Below are positions 34,216 through 46,837 of a DNA stretch of 64,000 nucleotides, piece after piece; the stretch's first letter is position 1, and every line of letters starts with the position of its first letter. The stretch lies in contig OY856188.1 of assembly GCA_963693315.1 (NCBI GenBank), positions 147,184,413-147,248,412 on the forward strand, written 5' to 3'. The translations under genes were made by a program, and so were the position numbers. Origin of the DNA: Diogma glabrata. Its lineage: Eukaryota; Arthropoda; Insecta; Diptera; Cylindrotomidae. Below the pieces are notes generated by a model. It did no database searches and was not told where the DNA came from. It worked only from the letters and a program-made list of their open reading frames with translations.

Positions 34216-35752
34216 AGTTTTTTGGTTTAAGCCAATTTTGAATTATATTTTATTTCGTTGTTACCCGACAATTGTTTCGGTTTTATTTTAAAACCATTTT
34301 CAAGGGTATTATTCAGACAAAAAATTCTTATACAAAAAAAAAACTAGTAATAATTAGGCAAAATATTGACATAAATATCAAAAAACAATGTTTTGGAAAA
34401 AACTGACATTCCAAAAAAAAAACCGCTAGCTATAATGAAAATTGATAAAAGAAAAACAAACAATTATACAATGTAAAAAGTTGAAAAAATTGCAAAAGAC
34501 TAAAAAATATGGTACTGACAATTAAAAATTTTTTCTTTTCAAAAATAATAATCTAAAAAAAAAAAAAAAAAAAATTGTTTAGTTACGTAGAACAAAATCA
34601 TACGTGTTGTTTAAAAAAGCTGTATCAGTTTGTATGTTCATACAATTATTGTGTTGTTTGATACGTATCATTTCCAAAATCCTACGTTTATTAGGGTTTT
34701 TTTCTCTATCCAAAATTTTAAAATTTTGGAGAGGTAAATTTATACTGCAGCTTCTTTTATGGCTAGATAATGCGCTCATGTTATCGTTTTGTTGTTTTTT
34801 TGCGTCACTAAGATGTTGTTTGACACGTTTTCCTAAATACTGTTTTGTTTGCCCTATGTATGATTTACCACATACACAATCAGCTTGGTAAACCAAATTC
34901 GATTGCAGATTAATAGGTATTTGATCTTTTAATTTTGTGAAAACAGTGTTATGTAACGTCTTATTGGCTGTTCCCACGACTTCAAAGTTAAATTTCTTCA
35001 ACAAATGTTTAACTTGCTCAAAAAGACATTTTACATAAGGCAAAGTCATATAAATTTTGTTATTGTTCTTAATAGATGTTTCTTCTGAAATTGGGTTGTC
35101 TTTGCCATAAATTTGTTGATTAACTAATTTCTTTATAAATTTTTTTGGATAATTGTTTTTTTCAAGTGTTTCGAAAAGCAATTTAAAGTTTTTACTATGA
35201 AATTTTGGATCCGATAAAGTCAAAATTTTTTGAACCATCAAGGTAACCGTGTTTCTTTTATAAGATTGAGGTAGCCATGAATTAAAATTCAAATATCTAC
35301 CTGACCATGTTTTTCTGTGGAACCAATCAGTAGTTAAATATCCATTATTTAAACGGTGTATGACCAAATCCAATAATTTCTGATCCTTAATTTCTGTTTC
35401 AAGAGTAAATTGAATCTTGTTGTTGAAACTATTAAATTTATTAAGAAACTCTTGAACCTTATCTCTTGGTATATAGCAGTTAAAATATCGTCAACATATC
35501 TGAAGAAAAATTGTGGTCCATATTTTTTAAAACTGTTTCTTCAACATACTCCATAATCAAATTTGCACAAGATGGACTCACAGGAGACCCCATTGGACTT
35601 CCAAAAATTTGCCTATAGGCTTGCTGATTGTATGTGAATTCACAATTATTTAATACCAACTCCAACGCTTCTACAAATTGTATTTTCGTTAATTTAAGAT
35701 TATTAAGTTTTTTAATTACAGTCCAATTCTGTTTAACAAGCTGAACAAAATG
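34216..35752 (-). mobile_element. Penelope-like element, minus copy, 5' truncated
   Basis: Minus-strand frames give reverse transcriptase motif GSPMGSPVSPSCANLIMEYV (35665-35480), then after a frame break the thumb and linker (DLVIHRLNNGYLTTDWF) and a GIY-YIG endonuclease (YQADCVCGKSYIGQTKQYLG, then KRVKQH) ending VLRN at 34579. The catalytic YVDD block lies at the break, and deletions and a 2-base insertion there show decay. The 3' UTR (34216-34578) matches that of the + copy. The 5' limit near 35752 falls mid-RT, directly against the start of the + copy. Confidence 0.85.
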
Positions 35753-35994
35753 GTTAAGATCTTTTCCTGCTACCTTATATGGCTTGCCGAAAGTTCATAA
35801 AGTCGGTATACCACTTCGTCCAATTGTAAGTTCTATCGGAACCGCTCTCTATAATTTATCATCATTTTTATCTGAAATTTTAAATAAATTTGTGGGAAAA
35901 ACAAACACGTTCATAAAGAATGCGGAAGATTTAAAAGAGAAACTAGCAAAATACCATCTATCAGAGGACTACATCTTAATATCGTTAGATGTCG

Positions 35995-38900
35995 CACAGT
36001 TGCTCGTTTTCCCATTTCTGCGATCAAAAATCACAACTTTTGAACAAAATGAGATATTTATACAAACTTTTCGGATCTTGAAAGCTGATATATACGGCTA
36101 CAACATAGAACATATTTTAAAAAAAATTTAAAACTGATAACTAATGAAAGATCTTGTAAAATTCAATTTTCTTTATTTTTTCATATTAATTTCATATAAA
36201 ATCCAAAAATAAATGCAAAAAATCAATCCAAATTTAAGGTAGTGTCAAAATTTCTTCCTGTAAAGCTTCAGAATTGTTCATTTCAAATAAACCTATCATA
36301 TCTGGTGAATATGTCAAACGAAGCTGCTTTTTATTTTGTTTTGGTCTTAATGACGAAATAAGTGGATCCGATGAAACTGCAAGCATCCGAAATAAGTCAA
36401 TATTTTGTGTCTCTCTAGATGCTTTGCATGTGTTATTGTACCTAAATGATATTATATTTGAGTAATTTAAATTTTAAATTTAATATCGAATTTTTTAAAA
36501 TATACCTGAATTTTCTGTACTCTTTATTTTTAGTTTCTTGAGCCTCTTCAGAGAGCTCTCCAATTGGTAAGATGTTATGACGAATAATTTGTTCACCATG
36601 TTTTAAAATTTTGTGAACTGTAGGTGTTAATTTGCGGTGAGGATACTTGTCGAGTAGAATTGCTTCAGTTCGTTTTGAGTATTCTCCAAATTTTAAAGGG
36701 TTAATAGGATGACCACTTGATAAAACAGCAAGAATAACTTTGAACCTTGCAATTATTTCCACTTCAACTTTGGTTATTTCTGCAGTGATTTCGGGATTAT
36801 CAAAAAATCTTCTCGCAGTGTTGCCGTCATTACTGCTTCCAAAACCTTGTTTTGGCATATCAATTATCAAACCTAATTTTTCTCTAAATTCTGTTTGAAT
36901 TCTTTTCTTCTCTATTTCCCTTTTTTTTTATTATCTGGTCTATTTCTTACACTTTCGCCTGAAAAACTCAAATCGTATGCCAAATGCAAAACAAATTCCA
37001 TCAGTCTAATCTTGGCATGTAACGGTGAAAGGCCAAATTGGTAATTTTCTACATTATCAATTGCATCAGTAGTATGAAAGTTACTAGGTGTTTTAGCACA
37101 AATCACACATGCTGATGAAGATTTTGTTCCAGTTACATGTTGTACAACTTTACCATCAACCATTGTGAAAAATAGTTTATGTTGAACAACAATTTCTTTG
37201 TCTTCAATTTGAATTTTTGTTGGTAACAATTCTTCTATTTCTCTTTTCATATCACTAGCTTCTTTCTGAATAAACTCCTTTGATTCTTTAACGTATTGAA
37301 ATCTTATCGGACGGCAAAAATTCACGGAGGATGGAGAAGGATTTTTCCAGAAATCAATTTTAACTGATTCATTTTCAGAGAAAAATCTCAAACGAAGAGG
37401 TACTAGTGATGTCATAACCATATTACTATCTGATACTGTCTCTGATGTCTCATTTTCCTGACAAATTATTTGTTTATATTCTGTTTGACCTGAAGAACCA
37501 TCGAACCCCCATTTGCTAAGTAAACAAAATTGTGTATTTGTTAATGACATGATGTCTTCTGTACTTTTGGTTTTTAATATTCTGAGCGTGGTGTGATCTA
37601 ACATGTCTTGAAGTTTGACACTTGCAGATGTTTCAGTGACAGCAAAATTCTCCGGCATACTTTGCTTTTTTGTTAAAATTATTTTATTGTAACTAGGAAA
37701 AATATTAGCGTTATGATTCCTTAATAAATTTCTAAGAGTGCTGTACTTTTCTTTTGACAACCCGAGATCAATAAATGCAGCCAAAGCTTCTTCAGGTGTT
37801 AACTTGGATACGACTTGTTGAGGTGTTCTAATACTTTCTTTAATTCTCTTAACACGATCTGGACTAGCACTCGAAATGGCATTTATTACTTCTGCTTTTT
37901 TAGGTTCACATTCTTTATTATATTTATACACCAGAGCTTCAGAAATTGTGTTGGTAGCAATATCACCCATTTTTTCTCGCAATTTTCTACGCTTTGTAGA
38001 AACTGAACTTTCTTCATATGATTTCGATGGTCGTCCACGTTGCAGTTGCTGGCTAGGTACGAGACCAGTTTCATGTCGATTTTTATTTTCACATCCCGTA
38101 CTTAAATTTAACTTTTTATTGAGCCATTTATCATTTATTTTGCAGAACTTTTCTTTATAATAATGACTTTCACGCCACTTTTGCATCACCCGTTTAAAAA
38201 AATTCTGTAACGCCATTGTAATATTTTGTTTTTCGTTTTCATCATCATACAAATTATATTCTTTTTTAACCACAGAAACAAACGTATTAATATCTTTACT
38301 TTGTAGAAAAATCTCGAACAATGCATTATATGAAACATCGGCCATTTTAAAGATACAATTTTTTCAATACTTACTGATTTTTTTCACTGTCTATAGAAAA
38401 AATAACTGAATTAAATAATTTTACTATAAAACTTGTTAAATTGATATTAAAAATATAAAACAGTTACTAAAATAATTAAAAAATAAATTTGAATTGAACA
38501 CTTTACTTGCCTTTTAATTCCAAACCGGTTTTTACAAATTTTACGAAATTTAACCAAATTGTTATGTATTATATAATAAGCCATGTGGGACGTAGAGGGT
38601 TGCGATTCTTTCACAATTCGAAAGATAAATGTTCACAGATTCATGTCGTGAATGTCGTTTGATCAACTTTTACCGACTTTTTGTTATAAGTTTAGTAAAA
38701 CTTGAAAATTCAATGAAAAAATGATACTTTTTATTAAAAAAAAAAAACACGGACACAAACATACTTTTTGTTTCTTATTTTCGCTTTTAAATTACCTTTA
38801 AGTACTAAATAACTATAATATAAACGGAAACAAAGATTATATTCTCACATCTAAAATATCCTTGATGATACAATTTCTTACAAAATAATTTTTTTAATTC

Positions 38901-39082
38901 AAATATATTTTTTACTTAACTTTAAATGTCTACAACTTTAAAATGGTTCAATTTAAATTATTAATTTTTGTAAATTTGGATTCTTCGGACAATTTCAAGA
39001 CGATTTGACCAAATTATTTCATAATAAAAAAAATCATGAAATTTGATTTTTGAGCGCAGAAATGGGAAAACGAGCAACTGTG
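35995..39082. mobile_element. Transib DNA transposon, nearly intact (3,088 bp)
   Basis: 39-bp terminal inverted repeats with one mismatch start CACAGTTGCTCGTTTTCCCA at 35995 and end at 39082. A perfect 5-bp duplication TGTCG flanks it (35990-35994 and 39083-39087) and lies inside the Penelope RT frame, which would read on cleanly without it. Five-base GC-rich duplications and CAC-starting ends are Transib hallmarks, and the encoded minus-strand transposase confirms the family. The opening CACAGTTG resembles the CACAGTG heptamer of V(D)J signals, in line with the known Transib-RAG1 relationship. Confidence 0.95.
36234..38345 (-). CDS. Transib transposase (RAG1-core relative)
   Basis: It starts at the ATG at 38345 (MADVSYNALFEIFLQ) and runs about 680 codons in two exons. 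The N-terminal third is basic with RGRPSKS. The catalytic core has KWGFDGSSGQTEYKQ (first Asp, residue 282), VPLRLRFF, FCRPIRFQYVKES, FTMVDGKV (second Asp, residue 397), CVIC, and LSPLHAKIRLMEFVLHL. After a frame change in a run of nine T (36921-36929) it continues with NDGNTARRFFDNPEITAEIT, VHKILKHG and LPIGELSEEAQETKNKEYRK (catalytic Glu). A 64-nt GT-AG intron (36442-36505) leads to a last exon ending SSDPLISSLRP and a short tail, stop at 36234-36236. Only the homopolymer shift breaks the frame; it may be real or a sequencing error. Confidence 0.93.
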
Positions 39083-40667
39083 TGTCGTATCTTTGTTCAC
39101 TAATATTGACAGTAATCTTGTTGTTCAGCTTGTTAAACAGAATTGGACTGTAGTTAAAAAACTTAATAATCTTAAATTAACGAAAATACAATTTGTAGAA
39201 GCGTTGGAGTTGGTATTAAATAATTGTGAATTCACATACAATCAGCAAGCCTATAGACAAATTTTTGGAAGTCCAATGGGGTCTCCTGTGAGTCCATCTT
39301 GTGCAAATTTAGATTATGGAGTATGTTGAAGAAACAGTTTTAAAAAATATGGACATAAAACCACAATTTTTCTTCAGATATGTTGACGATATTTTAACTG
39401 CTATACCAAGAGATAAGGTTCAAGAGTTTCTTAATAAATTTAATAGTTTCAACAACAAGATTCAATTTACTCTTGAAACAGAAATTAATCGCTGTTTACC
39501 ATTTTTGGATTTGGTCATACACCGTTTAAATAATGGATATTTAACTACTGATTGGTTCCACAGAAAAACATGGTCAGGTAGATATTTGAATTTTAATTCA
39601 TGGCTACCTCAATCTTATAAAAGAAACACGGTTACCTTGATGGTTCAAAAAATTTTGACTTTATCGGATCCAAAATTTCATAGTAAAAACTTTAAATTGC
39701 TTTTCGAAACACTTGAAAAAAACAATTATCCAAAAAAATTTATAAAGAAATTAGTTAATCAACAAATTTATGGCAAAGACAACCCAATTTCAGAAGAAAC
39801 ATCTATTAAGAACAATAACAAAATTTATATGACTTTGCCTTATGTAAAATGTCTTTTTGAGCAAGTTAAACATTTGTTGAAGAAATTTAACTTTGAAGTC
39901 GTGGGAACAGCCAATAAGACGCTACATAACACTGTTTTCACAAAATTAAAAGATCAAATACCTATTAATCTGCAATCGAATTTGGTTTACCAAGCTGATT
40001 GTGTATGTGGTAAATCATACATAGGGCAAACAAAACAGTATTTAGGAAAACGTGTCAAACAACATCTTAGTGACGCAAAAAAACAAAAAAACGATAACAT
40101 GAGCGCATTATCTAGCCATAAAAGAAGCTGCAGTATAAATTTACCTCTCCAAAATTTTAAAATTTTGGATAGAGAAAAAAACCTTAATAAACGTAGGATT
40201 TTGGAAATGATACGTATCAAACAACACAATAATTGTATGAACATACAAACTGATACAGCTTTTTTAAACAACACGTATGATTTTGTTCTACGTAACTAAA
40301 CAATTTTTTTTTTTTTTTTTTAGATTATTATTTTTGAAAAGAAAAAATTTTTAATTGTCAGTACCATATTTTTTAGTCTTTTGCAATTTTTTCAACTTTT
40401 TACATTGTATAATTGTTTGTTTTTCTTTTATCAATTTTCATTATAGCTAGCGGTTTTTTTTTTTGAAATGTCAGTTTTTTCCAAAACATTGTTTTTTGAT
40501 ATTTATGTCAATATTTTGCCTAATTATTACTAGTTTTTTTTTTGTATAAGAATTTTTTGTCTGAATAATACCCTTGAAAATGGTTTTAAAATAAAACCGA
40601 AACAATTGTCGGGTAACAACGAAATAAAATATAATTAAAAATTGGCTTAAACCAAAAAACTATTTTA

Positions 40668-41271
<604 letters not shown>

Positions 41272-43345
41272 ATTTTTTTTTTTTTTTTTTATTATAACTT
41301 AGGCATGTTTAGTGTTAATCATAATAAATTATTAATTAACGTCTCTGAATATCCGAAGATACCATGCCAACTAGGAAGTGTGGTTAAGTTTGAATAAATT
41401 AAGTTTCTTTTAGAAATTTATGGACGTTAACTTTAAAACTTTGAGGATTAAAGCTATCAGGAAAAACCCATGAAGGTAAGGCGTTCCAGAGATGAGAGAC
41501 TCTGTTGAAAAAATCACGCTGAAAGGCAACAGTTCTGCACCTTTTTATATGAACCGTAAAAGGATTGGCTATAACATTTGCTCTGGTGTTACGCAATGGA
41601 ATTGCTAGTTCAGGTAAAATTGATTTAATCTCTTCAGAAGTTCGTTCATCCATAATGTATTTGTAGAAAATTGTCAAATCCGCAACATTTCGTCTGTGCT
41701 GTAAAGAATCAAGCTCATCAGTAAGAGTTGAGTTGCCAATCAGTTTAACAGCTCTGCGCTGAACAGAATCAAGGCACTTCAAACTACTACAATAAGCTCC
41801 ACCCCATATGTGAGAACAGTACTCCATGCAGGGACGTATAAATGATTTGTAAATTAAAAGAAGCTGTTCGCTATTAAAAAACTTACGACATCGTCCCAAA
41901 AAGCCCAATTTTTGAACAGCGTTCTTAGCTAGGTTAAAAATATGAGAATTCCATTTCAAATTACTTTCAACTTCTACTCCTAAAAGCCTAACAGATCCTT
42001 TGTCTACAAGATCTTTAGAGTCGAACTTCAATGGAAACGGATTAGGTGTGGATAATCTAGAAAAATAACAAGACTGTGTTTTGCTCGTATTGAATTCAAC
42101 ACTATTAGCGAGCCCCCAATCCAAAATAGTTTTAAGGTCATGGTTTAAAGAATCAATTAAATTTGATCTACAGTTGTTAAGCGCTAACTGTGAATATAAT
42201 TTAGGGTTCTCATGAGACGCATGAAGAGTGCTATCATCAGCAAAACTATGGATAGGACTAATCGTTGAATCCAACAAATCATTAATATAAATAAGAAAAA
42301 GAGTTGGTGACAAAGCAGAACCCTGAGGAACTCCTGCATTAGTTGAAAAGACATCCGATGAAATACCATCAACATTGACCCGAAATTTCCGCTCGGAAAT
42401 AAAACTTTGTAAGTTAAGTATAATAAGTTGCTCATCCAAACCATTACATCTTAATTTGCAAATAAGATTGTTGTGCCAAACTTTATCAAATGCTTTGGAT
42501 ATATCAAGAGCAATACCGAAAGTCTCACCATGATTTTCAAGCGATTTGTTCCATATATGAGTGACAAAGGAAAGTAAATCTCCCGTCGCTCTTCCTTTTC
42601 GAAACCCGTATTGTCTTTCATTAAGTAGTTTGGAAGACTCTAAGAAGCTCATTATATTAAAATTAATATATTTTTCAAAAATTTTAGAAACAACCGATAA
42701 AATTGAAATGGGTCTGTAATTTGTTGGATCAGTCTTACTACCCTTTTTTGGAACTGGTTGTACGCTTGCAATTTTCCATATTTCAGGAAAAACTCCTTTC
42801 TTATATGACAAATAAAAGATTTTAGTGAGGATTGGTGCTAACTCCCTAGCAAAGGTTTTCAGAATAATTGGGGGAATACGATCTGGTCCAGATGCCGTGT
42901 TAGTATTAATTTGTAAAAGCATTTTCCGAACAATGTTTTTACGAAAAATTATGGGCATCATGTTGTGCGAAACTCTAGGAATTGACTTAGGTAAGAAATT
43001 GGGTTCGTTTAGTGTAGAATTTCTAGAGAAATAAATTCCCAGAAGGTTAGCTTTTTCTTTTGGGTCTATTACCGGCACATCTCCATCAATTAGGGGAGGT
43101 AGAGAAGACTTACAAAAATTAACATGGACATCCTTAACCGCTTTATAGAAATTTCGTGAACCAGTTGGATGTTCAGCAAACTTAGACGCTTTTTTCCTAT
43201 TAAAAAGATTTTTTTCTGCATCTATTAGTTTTCTACATATATTTCTCTCAATTCGGTACTGTTTAAGGTTTTCATCAGTTTTGTTTTGATTAAACTTTTG
43301 AAATGCCCTTTTCTTAATTTTAATTGCCAAAGTGATCCTCATTTA
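41272..43345 (-). mobile_element. LINE (Jockey/I-like), 5' truncated, minus strand
   Basis: On the minus strand it ends with AACACTAAACATGCCTAAGT, TATAAT and poly(A) (T run ending near 41290). The same 3' end closes the LINE at 47978-49635. The upstream endonuclease domain is absent, as expected from 5' truncation during target-primed reverse transcription. No clear target duplication was found. Confidence 0.85.
41399..43342 (-). CDS. LINE ORF2 reverse transcriptase (open, endonuclease missing)
   Basis: A continuous 647-codon frame. It opens in the linker before reverse transcriptase (MRITLAIKIKKRAFQKFNQN), then shows ASGPDRIPPIILKTFA, VQPVPKKGSKTDPTNYRPIS, YGFRKGRATGDLLSFV, ALDISKAFDKVWH, AGVPQGSALSPTLFLIYIND and SFADDSTLH, where the usual YxDD Tyr is Phe. 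The C-terminal part (RPCMEYCSHIWGG, LDSVQRRAVKLIG, and WNALPSWVF near the end) is the typical Jockey/I-group tail. It would reverse-transcribe the element RNA. The absence of the apurinic-type endonuclease makes this copy immobile by itself. Confidence 0.87.
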   Translation of the reverse strand: MRITLAIKIKKRAFQKFNQNKTDENLKQYRIERNICRKLIDAEKNLFNRKKASKFAEHPTGSRNFYKAVKDVHVNFCKSSLPPLIDGDVPVIDPKEKANLLGIYFSRNSTLNEPNFLPKSIPRVSHNMMPIIFRKNIVRKMLLQINTNTASGPDRIPPIILKTFARELAPILTKIFYLSYKKGVFPEIWKIASVQPVPKKGSKTDPTNYRPISILSVVSKIFEKYINFNIMSFLESSKLLNERQYGFRKGRATGDLLSFVTHIWNKSLENHGETFGIALDISKAFDKVWHNNLICKLRCNGLDEQLIILNLQSFISERKFRVNVDGISSDVFSTNAGVPQGSALSPTLFLIYINDLLDSTISPIHSFADDSTLHASHENPKLYSQLALNNCRSNLIDSLNHDLKTILDWGLANSVEFNTSKTQSCYFSRLSTPNPFPLKFDSKDLVDKGSVRLLGVEVESNLKWNSHIFNLAKNAVQKLGFLGRCRKFFNSEQLLLIYKSFIRPCMEYCSHIWGGAYCSSLKCLDSVQRRAVKLIGNSTLTDELDSLQHRRNVADLTIFYKYIMDERTSEEIKSILPELAIPLRNTRANVIANPFTVHIKRCRTVAFQRDFFNRVSHLWNALPSWVFPDSFNPQSFKVNVHKFLKET

Positions 43346-43624
43346 TTATTTATGCATTCTATTAAATTTTCAAAGTCAGAATTTAAACGAACAATTTTTT
43401 AGATTTCGAGTTCTAAGCACTGCAGCATGTTTATTTTAATCATATATTTATTTGTTTTTATAATTCAATTTAATTTTCAGGATTTATTGTTTAATACAAC
43501 AAAAAGCGGTTTTCTGGGTATTAAATTAAAAAACGAAAGATTGTTTTTGACTCTGAGTTTAGATTTGGATCAACACAAAAATTAAATAAACATTGTCAAA
43601 AGCTCCGGAAAAAAACTGATATAT

Positions 43625-44129
43625 ATGGCAGCCGACAGAAATAAAGGTAATTCGCCAATTAGCTTGTAAATTGAAATATAATACTAAATGTTCTTCTTTC
43701 AAAAATATAGATTGGGACACCCAAACTCTCACTTAATAATTTATTGCGTCTCTTGCCACCATCTCCAGCTGACAGAGTAAAATTTTATCGGATGACGGAC
43801 GAGCAAGCCGCTACTAATTTACTAGTTCATAAACAAGTAAGGAATTTTTATTTATTTTTAATCAGGTATCCGTTCCAGTTTTACAGGTTACCTTCGATGG
43901 CTAGCATACAACTATTGATTTTTAGTTTAAGTGTTAATTTATATCACTAAAAAGTTTTAGTAATATAAATTAATACTTTTACACTACAACTAAAAATAAT
44001 ATTTTTTAATTGTTTTTAAAGTTTAGTATACATTTTCATTTTTTTTTCATTATTTAATTTCTTTAGGCTGACTTACGCAACGAAGATTATATTGCGGTTT
44101 CAAGTATAAAAGCACCTTATCAGCTATAG
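43625..44129 (+). CDS. Possible small spliced gene, unrecognised
   Basis: Exon-like segments 43711-43836 and 44067-44129 join in phase across a GT-AG intron (GTAAGG...TTTCTTTAG) and read IGTPKLSLNNLLRLLPPSPA, DRVKFYRMTDEQAATNLLVH, then KQADLRNEDYIAVSSIKAPY and QL before a TAG stop. Base composition is much less AT-biased than the surroundings. An upstream ATG segment (43625-43646, MAADRNK) ends at a GT donor but in the wrong phase for exon 2, so the true first exon is unclear. I do not recognise the product. It could be a host gene 3' end or a retained fragment. Confidence 0.45.
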
Positions 44130-44789
44130 GAAAAACAAAAGATGAAATACAACAATACCTAATAGTTATCAACAACAAAAATTTAAATATAAATAAATAC
44201 ATTTATAAAATATATAAATATATAATTACATATACATACAAATAAATAAATATATAAATAAATAAATATTTAAATATATAAATATATATAAATAAAGCAA
44301 TATAAATATAAAATAAGAATAATATCCATATGTTAATACCAAATAATATAATAAATGTAAAAATTATTATAAGGAAGTTGATGAAAAAAATGTGACAATA
44401 ATAATTATGTGATATTAATAAACGAAAAAAATGCAACCTTATTCTTTCATTGTTTTAAACCAATCTTGTATTCTGAATAGATATTAATGTTATATCTACT
44501 TCTCTATTAAATCAATCGCTTTTGTTTATCGAGCTAATACATTTTAAATATCAATAAATATTTAGTATCAAATTGATTACAAATAAATATTAAAAATTTA
44601 ATAGAAAAACGTAGTTAATTTAATACACAAAACTTATAAATTCGTTTAATAAGTTTATTGTATTAAATTTATAGCTCATTATTATGAAAAAATTCTATAT
44701 CATTTGATATTAGTTTAATACTTAGCTTTATCAAAGTTTTAATACGATGTAATATATACACTCAATAAACATTGGTATGAAATTTTATA
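44130..44789. other. AT-rich low-complexity spacer
   Basis: ATAAATATATAAATA-type sequence from about 44180 to 44320, then AT-rich spacer with TATTAAAT words. No gene seen. Confidence 0.5.
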
Positions 44790-45047
44790 AATAGTGGATA
44801 TATTTATTTTCTCTATTCTATCATAAAATATTGGCCTATGTCATATTTTGTCAGTGACAGGAATTTTGTTTAGTTATCCATTCTTTAACAAAAAATATAA
44901 AAAAAAGAAAGATTTACGTCCATCAACACCTTTGAACGTATGTTGTTGTGGGACCTTGGTCTTAAAAGGTTTTTATGTGTTATTGTGACACATATTGTAA
45001 TTCCTACTACACAACACATTTTATTTAAAAAAAAAAAAAAAAAAAAA
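44790..45047 (+). mobile_element. Short retroposon sharing the LINE 3' tail, copy 3
   Basis: From CATAAAATATTGGCCTATGT it matches copy 1 (17179-17867) and ends with GTTGTTGTGGGACCTTGGTC, GTGACACATATTGTAATTCC, CACAACACATTTTATTT and about 20 A. It has no coding region. Confidence 0.65.
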
Positions 45048-45703
45048 TATTAACTTTATAACATTTTGGGTGTGGACTTATATGAATATCTAAAATTGAT
45101 CAATTTTATACCTTTTTTTTTAACCGTGAAGTAATTTTGATTACATATCAAACGATGACTCGTATTATTGCCGTATTTAAATTGGAACTTAAATTAAAAT
45201 TTAAAAATTTTCTGAAAAATCAGTACTTTCAGTACATAATTTTAGAAATCAGTAAAAATCAGTACCGCATATGTCTATCAGTACAGAAGCTAGAAAATCA
45301 GTACTGTACTGATAAATTCAGTACGAATGGACACTCTACATAAACGTCACATAAAAATAAGGAAAATTTCATAATTTGTAGTATCGTATCTCATAAAATT
45401 AACGAAATGAGTAGAATGTAACTTAAAATTGGTGTAATAGAGATATTTGTTTTGAAGTATGCGTTGCAAACATTACGTCCATAATTGCCTTAAACTGAAT
45501 AGTAAGTTTCATAGGGTTTCGTTTAAAGGTTTTAAAATCTACGAATTTAATATAATATTAATGTTATGAAATTAACTTATTTATATGTATATTTATGTAA
45601 AAAAACTTAATTTCATAAAACATGTAACGTTGGAAATAAGAAATTTGTTATTTAATTCTTAAACAGCATATCGACGGCTCCAAAGCATTTTATTATTTAT
45701 AAC
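45048..45703. other. Spacer, nothing recognised
   Basis: AT-rich sequence. The TCAGTAC motif recurs five or six times between 45220 and 45335 (AAATCAGTACTTTCAGTAC and similar), a local direct repeat of unknown origin. The same words occur near 23250. Confidence 0.4.
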
Positions 45704-45889
45704 TACATTTTCAATAAATCGAGTGGAAGAGCACAAAATGATTTATTGAGATTCTAAACACGCTTGAAAATAAAATTTATTATCACTTAGCTAAAAAACA
45801 ACTATTCTTTTTGATAATAACTTTTTTAAGCTTGTTTAGAATCGCAATAAATCGTTTTGTGCGCTTCCACTCAATTTTTTGAAAATGTA
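45704..45889. mobile_element. Palindromic MITE, about 186 bp
   Basis: TACATTTTCAATAAATCGAG and the following TGGAAGAGCACAAAATGATT are mirrored on the right by complements with a few mismatches (AATCGTTTTGTGCGCTTCCA near 45850). Arms are about 80 bases around a small centre. No coding capacity. Confidence 0.7.
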
Positions 45890-46267
45890 TTTACAGAAAA
45901 ATGCTATGTAGCCTTCTTTATCACAAATTTTACCAAATATCTATGATATATTTTTCTTGGGTTGCATGATGGATATAGGATGTACATTTTCGGGATTTCA
46001 TACGAGTTTTAAAGGAAACACTACAATTCAAATTTAGATTATATGTAGTTTTTCTTTATTATACATTTAATTCATAAATACAAGTAATATACATTTTTAT
46101 AAGAATTTAATTCAATATTATAAAATAGTTTATTGAATATTAATAAAATTGAAAATGCTTCAACCATGTATGGTTATCCTTATTTTTTTTAATTGATGCA
46201 ATTCTTAAATGTTCCAATTCTAAATAATAAAAAAACATGATTAGTTTTTATTCTGAAATATATTTTT
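45890..46267. other. AT-rich spacer
   Basis: Intergenic sequence without recognised features. Confidence 0.4.
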
Positions 46268-46837
46268 ACGATTACAGCAAAATCATAACAAAACACAACA
46301 ACAAATTAATGAAAGGAATAGTGTTGTTGTTGTATTCTTAGAACTTGGGTCAACAATAAATAAAATTGAATGATTTTATGAATCAAATCAACATAACGTA
46401 AAATAATCGAATATCCTAATATTTTCTCAAGGTCTCAAAAGTGATCTCGAATTATCTAGAAATTATGCAGAATCGTATATAAGCAATTTGCCTCTTGCAG
46501 AATAAATTAGCTTTATTTTAAACCTGCGACGGTAAAGTTATAATTATAAACGTGATTTTTAAATTAGTTTTTGTGAATAAAGTTTTAAGTTTTATTGAAT
46601 GGAAATTTCTACAATCAACCGTTGGAGTTTTTGAAGCTGTTGAAAGAATATTCTAGCTAGGAATATTGTTTGCTGTATTGTTTCCTGTTGTTGTGGAACA
46701 AATAAGGAGTTAAATACTTAATAAAACCTAGTGTTTGTGCTTACTAATCAGTGATCGAACTCGGAAGAGATTTGGGAATTCCGTTTATCGAATTGTGAGT
46801 TAGGCCAATTCGAAGGAAGGTTAGGAAAAACGTAACA
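46268..46837 (+). mobile_element. Diverged solo LTR of the SAP-Gag element family
   Basis: About 570 bases align through the length of the LTR at 50692-51334: AACAAAACACAACAACAAAT, TCTTAGAACTTGGGTC, a TATA-like CGTATATAAGC, ACCGTTGGAGTTTTTGAAGC, and the end AAAAACGTAACA. The first 30-40 bases are lost or altered. No internal element sequence adjoins it. It is followed by ATATCTA, as is the complete element's 3' LTR. Confidence 0.8.

Noticed and set aside
34604..34891. Plus-strand frame over the Penelope GIY-YIG region (and its mirror at 39987-40274)
   Set aside because: Antisense shadow, repeated only because the Penelope copies are inverted duplicates.
43625..43646. ATG segment MAADRNK as first exon of the small gene
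   Set aside because: Its donor leaves phase 1 while the next exon is open only in phase 0, and joining them gives an immediate stop.
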